In this document: one piece after another, positions 18,026-25,927 of the stretch
Numbering within the stretch: position 1 is the stretch's first letter
Layout of the letters: every line of letters begins with the position of its first letter
NCBI RefSeq assembly: GCF_904846675.1
Contig: NZ_CAJHBT010000001.1
Location: 124,001-188,000, forward strand
DNA from: Psychrobacter urativorans
GTDB lineage: Bacteria > Pseudomonadota > Gammaproteobacteria > Pseudomonadales > Moraxellaceae
Direction: 5' to 3'
Length of the DNA: 64,000 nt
The notes under the pieces: model-generated
Database searches by the model: none
What the model saw: only the letters and a program-made list of their open reading frames with translations
What the model was told of the DNA's origin: nothing
Translations under genes and position numbers: made by a program

Positions 18026-18796
18026 ATGACTGATAATAAAAGCTCCGATAAGATGACTCAGCGTATTTTAGTGGTCGATGATGACGCACGCTTGCGCTCT
18101 TTGTTACAACGCTTCCTAGAAGATGACGGCTTTGTGGTACGCACGGCTCATGATGGCAGTCAGATGGATAAATTGATGCAGCGAGAGTTGTTTTCCTTAA
18201 TAGTATTAGATTTGATGCTACCGGGTGAAGATGGTATCTCTATCTGTAAGCGTTTGCGTGAAGATAATAGCGATATTCCTATTATTATGCTGACTGCAAA
18301 AGGCGGTGATGCTGATCGTATTGCCGGTTTAGAGGCTGGAGCGGATGATTACTTACCTAAGCCTTTTAATCCCAAAGAATTATTAGCGCGCATCAAAGCA
18401 GTACTACGCCGACAGAACCGTGAGCTGCCCGGTGCGCCAAGCTTCCAGTTAGAAGTGGTTGAATTTGGGCCATGGACGCTTGATTTGTCCACTCGCACGC
18501 TTAAACGTGATGGTAGTGTAGTAACACTAACCACGGGTGAATTTTCGGTGCTTAAAGCGCTGGTACAACATCCGCGTGAACCATTGACCCGAGATAAGCT
18601 CATGAACCTTGCTCGTGGTCGCGAGTGGGGTGCAATGGAGCGCTCAATCGATGTGCAAGTGTCGCGTCTACGTCGCTTGATTGAAGACAATCCGTCACAA
18701 GCGCGCTATATCCAAACCGTATGGGGTGTGGGTTATGTGTTTGTCCCTGACGCCGACGAAGCAGAAACAGTTGCTGCTGCTGAAACGACTGACTAA
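18026..18796 (+). CDS. ompR: OmpR-family response regulator
   Basis: A 256-residue DNA-binding response regulator. The receiver domain starts at RILVVDDDARLRSLLQRFL (residue 13 on), with the phospho-acceptor Asp in LIVLDLMLPGEDG near 64 and the conserved Lys in DDYLPKPFNPKE near 115. A winged-helix domain follows, with GEFSVLKALVQHPREPLTRDKLMNLARGREW and SIDVQVSRLRRLIEDNPSQARYIQTVWGVGYVF. The wording of the output domain fits OmpR rather than PhoB or KdpE. No histidine kinase gene follows; instead a decayed GTPase remnant begins 18 bases after the stop, so the partner EnvZ must be encoded elsewhere or lost. Confidence 0.9.
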   Translation: MTDNKSSDKMTQRILVVDDDARLRSLLQRFLEDDGFVVRTAHDGSQMDKLMQRELFSLIVLDLMLPGEDGISICKRLREDNSDIPIIMLTAKGGDADRIAGLEAGADDYLPKPFNPKELLARIKAVLRRQNRELPGAPSFQLEVVEFGPWTLDLSTRTLKRDGSVVTLTTGEFSVLKALVQHPREPLTRDKLMNLARGREWGAMERSIDVQVSRLRRLIEDNPSQARYIQTVWGVGYVFVPDADEAETVAAAETTD

Positions 18797-18814
18797 TTTT
18801 TAATTTAGTGCTTT

Positions 18815-19020
18815 ATGACAATGCCCCCTAGCATCCAAAACATACCTTGTACTCTCGTGACAGGGTATATTTTGGATGCTGGTAAGGCTAACCTCATTAA
18901 TCAGCTGCTCGCTACGAAACCTGTTGATGCACGTTAGCCATTATTAATTAATGTGTTTGGGCGCATTGGTATCGCACTAATCCTTTAAAAACACTATCAA
19001 ATGAAGCTGGTAGCATAATC
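18815..19020 (+). pseudogene. Decayed 5' fragment of a CobW/COG0523-family GTPase gene
   Basis: Reading from ATG 18815 gives MTMPPSIQNIPCTLVTGYILDAGK, then ANLINQLLATKPVDAR-stop-PLLINVFGRIGIALIL-stop-KHYQMKLVA-stop. This follows the CobW G-domain order: IPVTLVTGFLGAGKTTL, a LLN helix, then a (L)xNEFGxxGID strand and a (M)KEVA segment that normally precedes GGCxCC. A TAG replaces the expected Trp codon after DAR, the P-loop is altered and has one extra residue, and the remaining roughly 250 codons are absent. It is therefore a truncated pseudogene. The family comprises metal-insertion GTPases. Confidence 0.68.
18830..18880. repeat. Near-perfect inverted repeat inside the CobW remnant
   Basis: AGCATCCAAAACATACCTTG (18830-18849) is nearly the complement of CAGGGTATATTTTGGATGCT (18861-18880), with two mismatches and an 11-base loop. 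There is no U-run. It overlaps the codons of the degenerate P-loop. Confidence 0.8.
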
Positions 19021-19025
19021 AAAAC

Positions 19026-19064
19026 AAAAAAAAGCCAACACGGAATCGCAATGTTAGCTTTTTT
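19026..19064 (-). terminator. Terminator of the DksA/TraR-type gene
   Basis: On the minus strand AAAAAAGCTAACA pairs with TGTTGGCTTTTTT (one mismatch) and runs into T. It lies about 40 bases past the stop of the zinc-finger gene. Confidence 0.85.
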
Positions 19065-19102
19065 ATTGATTTTTAAGCTTTATTGGTTTTAAACTTAATC
19101 AG

Positions 19103-19369
19103 TTAGCGTAACTGACTGTCCTTACTACCACGGCGATTAAACAACTCAGCCGCTTTGGCGTCTTGCTCAAGCTCAACCTGACAACCAATGCAATGCTGAA
19201 CACCAGGTACAGCTACCCGCCGCGCCTCTGGTATAGCTTCACCACATTCATCACAAAACTCTGCGCTGTCGCCTTTCGGTAGCGCGCTCCGCACTCGATC
19301 CAAGGCATCATTAACCGTGGCATCCATCTGTTCGTGTTCTGCCCCATCTCTTGACCATCCACCTGCCAT
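19103..19369 (-). CDS. DksA/TraR-family C4 zinc-finger protein (YbiI-like)
   Basis: An 88-residue protein with one four-cysteine zinc finger: CDECGEAIPEARR near residues 39-51 and CIGCQVELE near 60-68. The short N-terminal helix and C-terminal tail are as in YbiI-type members. It lacks the long coiled coil of DksA, so it probably does not reach the RNA polymerase active site in the same way. Such proteins are presumed to modulate transcription, but the role is unproven. AAGGATAAG precedes the ATG. It appears monocistronic and runs convergent to ompR and the CobW remnant. Confidence 0.88.
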   Translation of the reverse strand: MAGGWSRDGAEHEQMDATVNDALDRVRSALPKGDSAEFCDECGEAIPEARRVAVPGVQHCIGCQVELEQDAKAAELFNRRGSKDSQLR

Positions 19370-19550
19370 AATCTTATCCTTTGTTGTAATTGCTTATTAT
19401 TGATAACTGCTCATTTTTAATAGCATAAAACGCTTTAAGAACAGATAGATGGGGCTAAACTAGACTCGTTTCAATATATAAGCCTGCACAAAAATCATTA
19501 GAAACAGACTATTTACATTAAATCCTTCAAGCTAAATTAGCATTCTACAG

Positions 19551-20375
19551 CTAATCTTTTGGTTGTAGCGCGACCACTTGACCACGCACATTAATACTGG
19601 CATCACTCATAAGGTAGACATAGCCTGCCATAATGTCCTCTGGAGTTTTGAGGGACATTGGGTTTTCACCTGGAAAAGCATGAGCGCGCATATTGGTACG
19701 CGTGCCACCAGGATTAATACAGTTAAAACGCAGATTGGTCGTATTGCGAGTCTCTTGGGTAAAGATGTCACTCATGCCTTCAACGGCCTGTTTCGATATG
19801 GCATAAGCACCCCAAAACGCGCGGGGATGGGTACCAACGGTGCTTGAGGTAAAGACAATAGAGCCGTTCGTAGCGTCTTTAAGTAAAGGCAGTAATGCTT
19901 GGGTCAGCATAAAGGTGGCGTTACAGTTTACCTTCATAACTTTGGCGAAAATATCGACATCGTACATCTCAAGCGGCGTCAGCTCACCAAGCAAGCCCGC
20001 GTTGTGCAGGATGCCATCAAGTTGCCCGACTTCTTTATCAATCAGATTTTCTAATTGCTGCATCTCAGCATAAGTGGCAAACTCTAAATCCATCGGTAGT
20101 ACCGCTGGCTGCTTGCCACCCATACTCTCGATCTCATCATAAACCTGTTCAAGCTTGCTGCTGGTACGACCTAATAACAACACAGTGGCACCGTAACGTG
20201 CATAGGTTAAGGCAGCTGTACGCCCAATACCAGAACCTGCACCAGTAACCAAGATAGTCTTGCCCTCCAAGCAACTCTCCGCTGCTACAAAACTGCGGAT
20301 ATCATCATGGGATAAGGCTTGATTAGCGTCTAGTTTAATATTTTCATTAGCATTGTCACTCATGGGTTTACTCAC
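19551..20375 (-). CDS. yciK: SDR-family oxidoreductase YciK
   Basis: A 274-residue short-chain dehydrogenase. Visible are the cofactor loop TGAGSGIGRTAAL near residues 45-57, HNAG near 125, and the catalytic Ser/Tyr/Lys as SSTVG and YAISK near 176-195. The Arg in LLLGRTSSKLEQ suggests NADP(H). Residues and length match the YciK group, and the position downstream of mupP and ubiG on the same strand repeats the Pseudomonas ubiG-mupP-yciK order. The substrate is unknown. It is likely co-transcribed with the two upstream genes (53-base gap to mupP). Confidence 0.88.
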   Translation of the reverse strand: MSKPMSDNANENIKLDANQALSHDDIRSFVAAESCLEGKTILVTGAGSGIGRTAALTYARYGATVLLLGRTSSKLEQVYDEIESMGGKQPAVLPMDLEFATYAEMQQLENLIDKEVGQLDGILHNAGLLGELTPLEMYDVDIFAKVMKVNCNATFMLTQALLPLLKDATNGSIVFTSSTVGTHPRAFWGAYAISKQAVEGMSDIFTQETRNTTNLRFNCINPGGTRTNMRAHAFPGENPMSLKTPEDIMAGYVYLMSDASINVRGQVVALQPKD

Positions 20376-20428
20376 TACTTATCGTTTGAAAAATGTCGTT
20401 TAATAGAAACTATTTAAGCAAATGTCGT

Positions 20429-21139
20429 TTATAGATATTCAAACTTACCAGAAGACAATAACAGCTGATTCAACTGTTGCGGGGTGTTAGTAATATAATC
20501 TGCACCCCACTTTTTTAAATTATTTTGGTCTTCAGGAGGTATATAACCATAAGCGGCTAAAATCGTTGGCATTCCAGCGGCTCTACCCGCTTCAATATCG
20601 CGTACATGGTCGCCCACATAAAGCACACTACCTGCTGCACCGCGCGAAATACCCAGCTTCTCTAACGCCAAATACATAGGCTCTGCATCTGGTTTCTTCC
20701 GCGAGACATCTTCAGGGCAGACCAATACTTCATAACGCTCATCTAGCTGCATAATCTTGAGCAGTTGCTCCGCAAGATAACGCGGCTTATTGGTAACAAT
20801 CCCCCAGGGTACACCTCGACTCTCAAAAGTGGTCAACACTTCTTCAAGCTCAGGGAATACGCAGCTATTCACACAGATCTCTGCCGCATAATCATCCAAA
20901 AATTGTTGCCGAAATGTCAGTAAATCCTCTTCGCTGACTTCTGATTGTCCATTGTGGTGCAGCATAAGTTGCACCATCGCTGAGGCTCCAGCAGATACTT
21001 GCTCACGAATATCTGCTTCAGGCGGCGCTTGCCAGTTGTTCTCGCTGCTCATTTTGCCAATAATGCGCACAAAATCAGCAGCGGTATCAATTAAAGTGCC
21101 GTCAAGATCAAATAATACTGCTTTTACAAACTTGGACAT
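20429..21139 (-). CDS. mupP: HAD hydrolase, probable N-acetylmuramic acid 6-phosphate phosphatase MupP
   Basis: A 236-residue HAD subfamily IA phosphatase. Motif I is FDLDGTLIDT near residues 10-19, motif II includes the Thr in GIVTNKPR near 113-120, and motifs III/IV are KKPDAEP and YVGDHVRDIEAG. By sequence alone it could be phosphoglycolate phosphatase (Gph). The location directly after ubiG and before yciK matches the pseudomonad mupP locus, where the enzyme recycles anhydro-MurNAc to MurNAc. The MupP name therefore rests on synteny. It would act in cytoplasmic cell-wall recycling and affect beta-lactamase induction in Pseudomonas. Confidence 0.8.
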   Translation of the reverse strand: MSKFVKAVLFDLDGTLIDTAADFVRIIGKMSSENNWQAPPEADIREQVSAGASAMVQLMLHHNGQSEVSEEDLLTFRQQFLDDYAAEICVNSCVFPELEEVLTTFESRGVPWGIVTNKPRYLAEQLLKIMQLDERYEVLVCPEDVSRKKPDAEPMYLALEKLGISRGAAGSVLYVGDHVRDIEAGRAAGMPTILAAYGYIPPEDQNNLKKWGADYITNTPQQLNQLLLSSGKFEYL

Positions 21140-21204
21140 GATAGATGCTCTTATTGTTATTACAAATTACGTTAAACTATAGTAAAGTCGAAATAGCGGG
21201 CTAA

Positions 21205-21963
21205 CTATAGTGGCCTTTGTACAGCCAACATATAATTAACATCGACATTCTGTGCCAGCCAGTAGCGTTTGGTCAGCGGATTATAATGGAGCCCAATGAT
21301 ATCTTGGCGGGCAAATCCAGCATTCTGTGCCATTTTATCGAGCTCAGCGGGGGTGATGAATTTAGCATAGTCGTGGGTGCCGCGATCAAGCAAGCGCAGC
21401 ACATATTCGGCACCAATAATAGCAAAGAGATAGGATTTAGGACTGCGGTTAATAGTAGACAGCACGCAAACGCCGCCTGGCGCTAGCAGCTCAAAACAAG
21501 CATCTACAATGGCGCTAGGGTCAGGGACATGCTCCAGCATTTCCATACAGGTCACCACATCGAACTGACCACTATGGGTCGCTGCAAAGGTTTCGACGGG
21601 GATATGCTGATAGCGTAAAGTTTGGGAAAGGCCGCTTTGCTCTGCATGGACACTGGCTGCTTTTAGGTTCTCAGCTCCTAAATCAATTCCGGTCACATCA
21701 GCGCCGCGCCGCGCCATAGATTCGGCCAAGATACCGCCGCCGCATCCGACGTCGAGGATTTTTTTGCCCGTCAATCCCGTTTCCGCCGTTTTATCAGTGT
21801 CTATGCCTTGATAGCCACGTTTGACGTTTTGCTCTATCCAGTTCAGACGTAACGGGTTGATTTGGTGCAAAGTTGCAAATGCACCGGTATTATCCCACCA
21901 TTCATGCGCCAGCTTATTAAACTTATCAACTTCACTTGGATCAACGTTGGTTGCGGTATTCAT
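21205..21963 (-). CDS. ubiG: Ubiquinone biosynthesis O-methyltransferase UbiG
   Basis: A 252-residue SAM-dependent methyltransferase carrying out both O-methylations of ubiquinone synthesis. The UbiG start VDPSEVDKFNKLAHEWWD is clear near residues 7-24, SAM motif I is KKILDVGCGGGILAESMARRGADVTGIDL near 69-97, and TCMEMLEHVPDP near 138-149 is motif II. It is the first gene of the inferred ubiG-mupP-yciK operon. Length matches the E. coli enzyme within a few residues. It is peripheral to the inner membrane in the known Ubi complex. Confidence 0.95.
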   Translation of the reverse strand: MNTATNVDPSEVDKFNKLAHEWWDNTGAFATLHQINPLRLNWIEQNVKRGYQGIDTDKTAETGLTGKKILDVGCGGGILAESMARRGADVTGIDLGAENLKAASVHAEQSGLSQTLRYQHIPVETFAATHSGQFDVVTCMEMLEHVPDPSAIVDACFELLAPGGVCVLSTINRSPKSYLFAIIGAEYVLRLLDRGTHDYAKFITPAELDKMAQNAGFARQDIIGLHYNPLTKRYWLAQNVDVNYMLAVQRPL

Positions 21964-22127
21964 AGCACTTTCCTCTATTGTCAGTATATCTTTATTGTCA
22001 TTATATTATATAGTGTACGTAGTCATACGCTTAATGTTAGCATGAGAGCAGCCGCTTTGTCGTCAGCACATCGTGACCGATTGTGAATAGTATTATTGGA
22101 CAATTAATCATCATCCAAAGGTAAACG

Positions 22128-22312
22128 ATGCGATTAACTGATCGTACTATATTAATGTGTTATAGGTTATCAACTCGTCATCAGCTGGGTTATTAGCCAG
22201 TACAGCGGTTGCTAAAGACCAGCAAGATCTCTTAAATAATGCCTCACAGCTTTACAACCATTGGTTAAGAATGCAGTTCACAAATACCGTCATTTTACGT
22301 TATTATAGATAA
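22128..22312 (+). pseudogene. Possible decayed small secreted-protein gene
   Basis: An ATG at 22128 preceded by AAAGG opens MRLTDRTILMCYR before running out of frame. In the +1-shifted frame 22166-22312 is open and reads SSSAGLLASTAVAKDQQDLLNNASQLYNH. That resembles a signal-peptide end (AGLLASTAVA) followed by a helix. No frame joins the two halves without a shift. It may be a frameshifted remnant or chance. The rest of the 444-base gap before dsbA shows nothing else. Confidence 0.25.
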
Positions 22313-22407
22313 ACTTCGGCAGGCTAACTGCGCTATTTTTTACTACCTTCAAAGCCTAAACTTCAAAATCTAAAAAGTCTTCAGTATTCACTTCTCAAGG
22401 AAACAGT

Positions 22408-23028
22408 ATGAAACGTGTCATCGCATTGACTGGTCTGGCTTGCGCCATTGGACTTTCTAACATGGGCGCACAGGCCGCCAACTATGTCGCCGGAAAAGAT
22501 TATCGCGTGGTCGATAACCCAGAAAATATTAGCGGTAATGCTATTATTGTCCGCGAGTTCTTTTGGTATGGTTGCCCGCATTGCTACACGCTTAATCCGC
22601 ATATGGAAAAATGGGCAAAAACCAAAGACAAAGACGTGGCATTCTTCAAAACGCCAGCTGCATTGAATCCTGTTTGGGAAGCCAGCGCCCGTGGTTTTTA
22701 TGCCGCGCAACTATTAGGCTATGAAGATAAAACCCATGATGCATTATTTGAAGCAGTGCATAAAGATGGTAAGCAGTTATTTGATCAAGCGTCACTAAGC
22801 AAATGGTATGCGACCAAAGGCATTGACCAAAAGAAATTCAACAGCCTATATAACTCGTTTGCAGTCGGTACTAAGATTGGACGCTCACAGACAGGTGCTA
22901 AGCGTTATCAGCTCTCGGGCGTGCCAGCAGTCGTCGTACAAGGTAAATATGTCGTAACCGGTGAAGGCGCTCAAGTAACTAAAGTTGTTGATTATTTGGT
23001 TGATAAAGCACGGGCTGAGAAAAAATAG
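22408..23028 (+). CDS. dsbA: Thiol:disulfide interchange protein DsbA
   Basis: A 206-residue periplasmic oxidase that introduces disulfides into exported proteins. A signal peptide (residues 1-23, ending MGAQA) precedes a thioredoxin-like domain with the active site CPHC in FFWYGCPHCYTLNPH near residues 51-65. The cis-Pro loop is in LSGVPAVVVQGKYVV near 170-184. Length and CPHC fit DsbA; DsbC or DsbG would carry a dimerisation domain. CAAGGAA precedes the ATG. It is flanked by a long upstream gap and a strong terminator, so it is probably monocistronic. Confidence 0.95.
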   Translation: MKRVIALTGLACAIGLSNMGAQAANYVAGKDYRVVDNPENISGNAIIVREFFWYGCPHCYTLNPHMEKWAKTKDKDVAFFKTPAALNPVWEASARGFYAAQLLGYEDKTHDALFEAVHKDGKQLFDQASLSKWYATKGIDQKKFNSLYNSFAVGTKIGRSQTGAKRYQLSGVPAVVVQGKYVVTGEGAQVTKVVDYLVDKARAEKK

Positions 23029-23040
23029 CCGTTTATAGTC

Positions 23041-23078
23041 TATATATAACTTACTTATATATAGCTAAGTTATATATA
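23041..23078. repeat. AT-rich inverted repeat after dsbA
   Basis: TATATATAACTTA pairs with TAAGTTATATATA across a 12-base loop, shortly after the dsbA stop. There is no GC-rich core, so it may be a 3' end stabiliser rather than a terminator. Confidence 0.55.
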
Positions 23079-23158
23079 TTAGCGCTGTTTATGATTAACG
23101 CACCTTAATTAACAAGCCGTTATTGATAGACCTTTATTAATAGACAGTTATTAGCGAC

Positions 23159-23194
23159 ATAAAAAAGCCAATCATTAGCGATTGGCTTTTTTAT
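23159..23194. terminator. Bidirectional terminator between dsbA and darP
   Basis: ATAAAAAAGCCAATC pairs perfectly with GATTGGCTTTTTTAT across a 6-base loop, between convergent genes. Confidence 0.93.
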
Positions 23195-23259
23195 AATCAA
23201 TTATTAGGAATTAATTTTTGCTCGTCTAACTCTCATTTTAGGTAAGCACTTAAAAGAGT

Positions 23260-23772
23260 TTAATACTTTAACTCAGTTAAAATAGCCACTTCACGAATAT
23301 AACTGACCAAATCTTCTTTAGACTCTTGCATCAGCTCATCATCCTGCATATGCTTGGCGTATTCAATCCACAATAGCAATTGATATAGGCTATTGCGTTC
23401 CGATGCTTTGTACTGCTTAACAAACTGCTTGAGCGTACCCTCATCGTTGATATTCAAACGCTCAGACCAACTTTCGATTTTAGCGACCTGTTCATTAGCA
23501 AAGAACGCCTCAAACAGAGCTTTGACCAGTTCGTGACGGTTTTCTTCACTGATTAGTTTGCCAACACGTTTGGTTTGACGATTGCGGGCGTTAGCGCTAG
23601 TAATCTCAGCAAGCGCCATCAATTCCGCCATAAAATAATCACTGGCAGGGAGCTTTTTTAGCTGCTTTTTGGATAAGCCTGCCAGCGGTATCGACAGCAT
23701 CTGCAAGCGCTCATGGGCTTTTTTAAGTTCAGTGCGCGAGACGCGCATGTCCTGTTCTGACCAGTCAATCAT
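23260..23772 (-). CDS. darP: DUF615/YjgA ribosome-associated protein DarP
   Basis: A 170-residue helical, charged protein of the YjgA family, which in E. coli associates with late 50S precursors and promotes large-subunit maturation. Family features are the start SRTELKKAHERLQMLSIPLAGLSKKQLKKLP near residues 13-42 and ARNRQTKRVGKLI near 61-73. There is no signal peptide or membrane segment. It is the last gene of a same-strand series that begins with pcnB, but the 157-base gap to rapZ means it may have its own promoter. Confidence 0.92.
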   Translation of the reverse strand: MIDWSEQDMRVSRTELKKAHERLQMLSIPLAGLSKKQLKKLPASDYFMAELMALAEITSANARNRQTKRVGKLISEENRHELVKALFEAFFANEQVAKIESWSERLNINDEGTLKQFVKQYKASERNSLYQLLLWIEYAKHMQDDELMQESKEDLVSYIREVAILTELKY

Positions 23773-23929
23773 TAGAAGCCCTCTAAAACAATAAATAAAA
23801 TTCGGTGATGGCAGTTACTACGATAAATAATAACGCGTTTTTAATTTAGCAATTTTTTAGCTTAAGCCTGCTCAACCATGCTTATTTTAGCAACAGCCCT
23901 GTTACCAGTAACTTTTTACCAATGCTAAT

Positions 23930-24883
23930 CTACCAGCGGCTCTTTTCACGATGCTTGGCAACCACTGTCAACTCCGCTGGCAGGTTAGCAGCAAGCCTAT
24001 GTTGTAGCTGTTCTGTGATAAATACTGAGCGATGTTTGCCGCCTGTACAGCCAATAGCGACGGTCACGGTATGACGATTGTTATGCAAAAAGTCTGGCAG
24101 CCAACGCTGCAAAAACTTAGCAATATCGTCTGTCATCTCAGCAACTTCGGGATAATCTGCAAAAAACCCCCCAACCTCAGAATCAAGCCCCGTAGCACTA
24201 CGCAGTGCAACGTTCCAATGCGGATTGGGCAAAATTCTGACGTCAAATATAAAGTCAGCATCGATGGGACTGCCATATTTGAAGCCAAAGGATAATAGGT
24301 TAATAATCACTTTATTCTCAACGCCGATATGGTCGCGCAAATGCTCTTTTAATTGATGAATATTTAGTTTACTGGTATCAATTTTGATATCGGCACAACT
24401 GGAAATAGGCTCTAATAGCGCCTCTTCTTTTTTGATGGCTGCCGGTAAGTTATAAGCGGGATGCATTGGATTTTCAACATCTTGCGCCATTAGCGGATGC
24501 ACGCGGCGGGTGGCATTAAAGCGTGCCACTAGGATAGACTCTTGCGCGGTCACATAAATGACTTTTGCCGTCTGCTGACCATAAATTTTCTTTAAGTCCT
24601 CATAAGTCGCTGCAAAGTTAGACAGATCTGCACGTGGTGAGCGTATATCAACACCCAGCGCGATTCGGCGGATACCACTTTCATTGACCAGTTTATGTAC
24701 CGCTTCAGGCACTAAAGACAAGGGTAAGTTATCAATAGAATAGTAGCCAAAGTCCTCTAAAATATTTAATACTGAGGTTTTTCCAGATCCTGAACGCCCT
24801 GATATCACCAAAATACTGATGTTATCGTCTTTTTTTTGCGGTGGCGTTAGCGTGCGCTGTTGATTATTATCTTCTGCTTTCAT
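23930..24883 (-). CDS. rapZ: RNase adapter protein RapZ
   Basis: A 317-residue nucleotide-binding protein. The Walker A GRSGSGKTS lies near residues 29-37 and is followed by YYSIDNLPLSLVPE. The RapZ C-terminal signature IGCTGGKHRSVFITEQL is near 283-299. In enterobacteria RapZ directs RNase E to the small RNA GlmZ and controls GlmS level; whether that circuit exists here is unknown. There is an N-terminal extension of about 20 charged residues compared with E. coli. It usually lies beside ptsN/rpoN, but here it follows the pantothenate genes by 67 bases, so it may be read through from panC. Confidence 0.95.
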   Translation of the reverse strand: MKAEDNNQQRTLTPPQKKDDNISILVISGRSGSGKTSVLNILEDFGYYSIDNLPLSLVPEAVHKLVNESGIRRIALGVDIRSPRADLSNFAATYEDLKKIYGQQTAKVIYVTAQESILVARFNATRRVHPLMAQDVENPMHPAYNLPAAIKKEEALLEPISSCADIKIDTSKLNIHQLKEHLRDHIGVENKVIINLLSFGFKYGSPIDADFIFDVRILPNPHWNVALRSATGLDSEVGGFFADYPEVAEMTDDIAKFLQRWLPDFLHNNRHTVTVAIGCTGGKHRSVFITEQLQHRLAANLPAELTVVAKHREKSRW

Positions 24884-24950
24884 GACCCATCACCCTAATT
24901 TACTTTTAATTTCAAATGGCTAATTTGTCTGTATTAATCGCTGGCTATTA

Positions 24951-25826
24951 TTAATATATCGTTACCAGCAGATTGTCTAATAAACGCGCCCGTCCCAGCC
25001 AAGCGGCAACTACAATAATTAAATCTTGAGAACCCGTTGTTGGCTTTGCGGATTTACTATTTAATGCCTCCAACTCGGCAGTTTTTACCTCTAGATAATC
25101 AACAATAAAGCCTGCGGCAGTAATACGCTTACTAGCCTCTACTATAAGCGCCTCAAACCCTTTTTGAGTATGCTGACTTGCGGTGAATTGCTGCGCTAAA
25201 CGTTGTAATTCTTGCTGCAATAAGGGCGCTATATTGCGCTCTTCTGGACTTAGATATTGATTGCGTGAGGATAAGGCAAGACCATCAGTAGCGCGGACGA
25301 TAGGCGCAGTGATAATATCAATCGGATAGCTTAGATCGCGTACCAATTGCTTAATAATGGCCAATTGCTGATAGTCTTTTTGACCAAAAATAGCCACATT
25401 AGGCTGGACGATGTTGAATAGTTTCGACACTACAATGCCAACGCCATCAAAATGAGTTGGACGCGTCTGTCCGCACAGTTGCGTGGTAATAGCGCCAGCA
25501 TGTATTGAGGTAGGTAATGGCAATATGGGATACATCTCGTCGCTAGTTGGTGCAAAAACATAGTCGGTGCCAACGGTCGTAAGCTTAGCGACATCGGCTT
25601 CTAGCATCCGTGGATAGCTGTTAAAATCTTCTCCAACCCCGAATTGAGTGGGATTGACAAAAATGCTGACTACTACAATATCGGCATGCTGTTTAGCGAG
25701 TGTTACCAGTGCTAAATGCCCGTCGTGCAAATTGCCCATCGTCGGTACTAGCGCAATACGCTGCTGGCTACGATAGTGCTTTAAAGTATCTCGCAAAGAT
25801 GCGATATGATGATGAATAATAGGCAT
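24951..25826 (-). CDS. panC: Pantothenate synthetase PanC
   Basis: A 291-residue enzyme ligating pantoate and beta-alanine with ATP in the last step of vitamin B5 synthesis. The ATP-binding PTMGNLHDGHLALV segment lies near residues 28-41, with FVNPTQFG near 57-64, FGQKDYQQL near 148-156 and LSSRNQYLSPEER near 185-197, a complete motif set. It lies 101 bases downstream of panB on the same strand and is probably co-transcribed. The start is M1 PIIHHHIASLRD, normal length for the family. No panD is present in the window. Confidence 0.96.
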   Translation of the reverse strand: MPIIHHHIASLRDTLKHYRSQQRIALVPTMGNLHDGHLALVTLAKQHADIVVVSIFVNPTQFGVGEDFNSYPRMLEADVAKLTTVGTDYVFAPTSDEMYPILPLPTSIHAGAITTQLCGQTRPTHFDGVGIVVSKLFNIVQPNVAIFGQKDYQQLAIIKQLVRDLSYPIDIITAPIVRATDGLALSSRNQYLSPEERNIAPLLQQELQRLAQQFTASQHTQKGFEALIVEASKRITAAGFIVDYLEVKTAELEALNSKSAKPTTGSQDLIIVVAAWLGRARLLDNLLVTIY

Positions 25827-25927
25827 TGCGGAATCTTTTTACCTTTTAAAATAAGCTAACTTAACTTATTATTTAACGATTTGAACACTGTACTTTATAA
25901 GCAGCTAGAGCCATTACTCTAGTAAAG

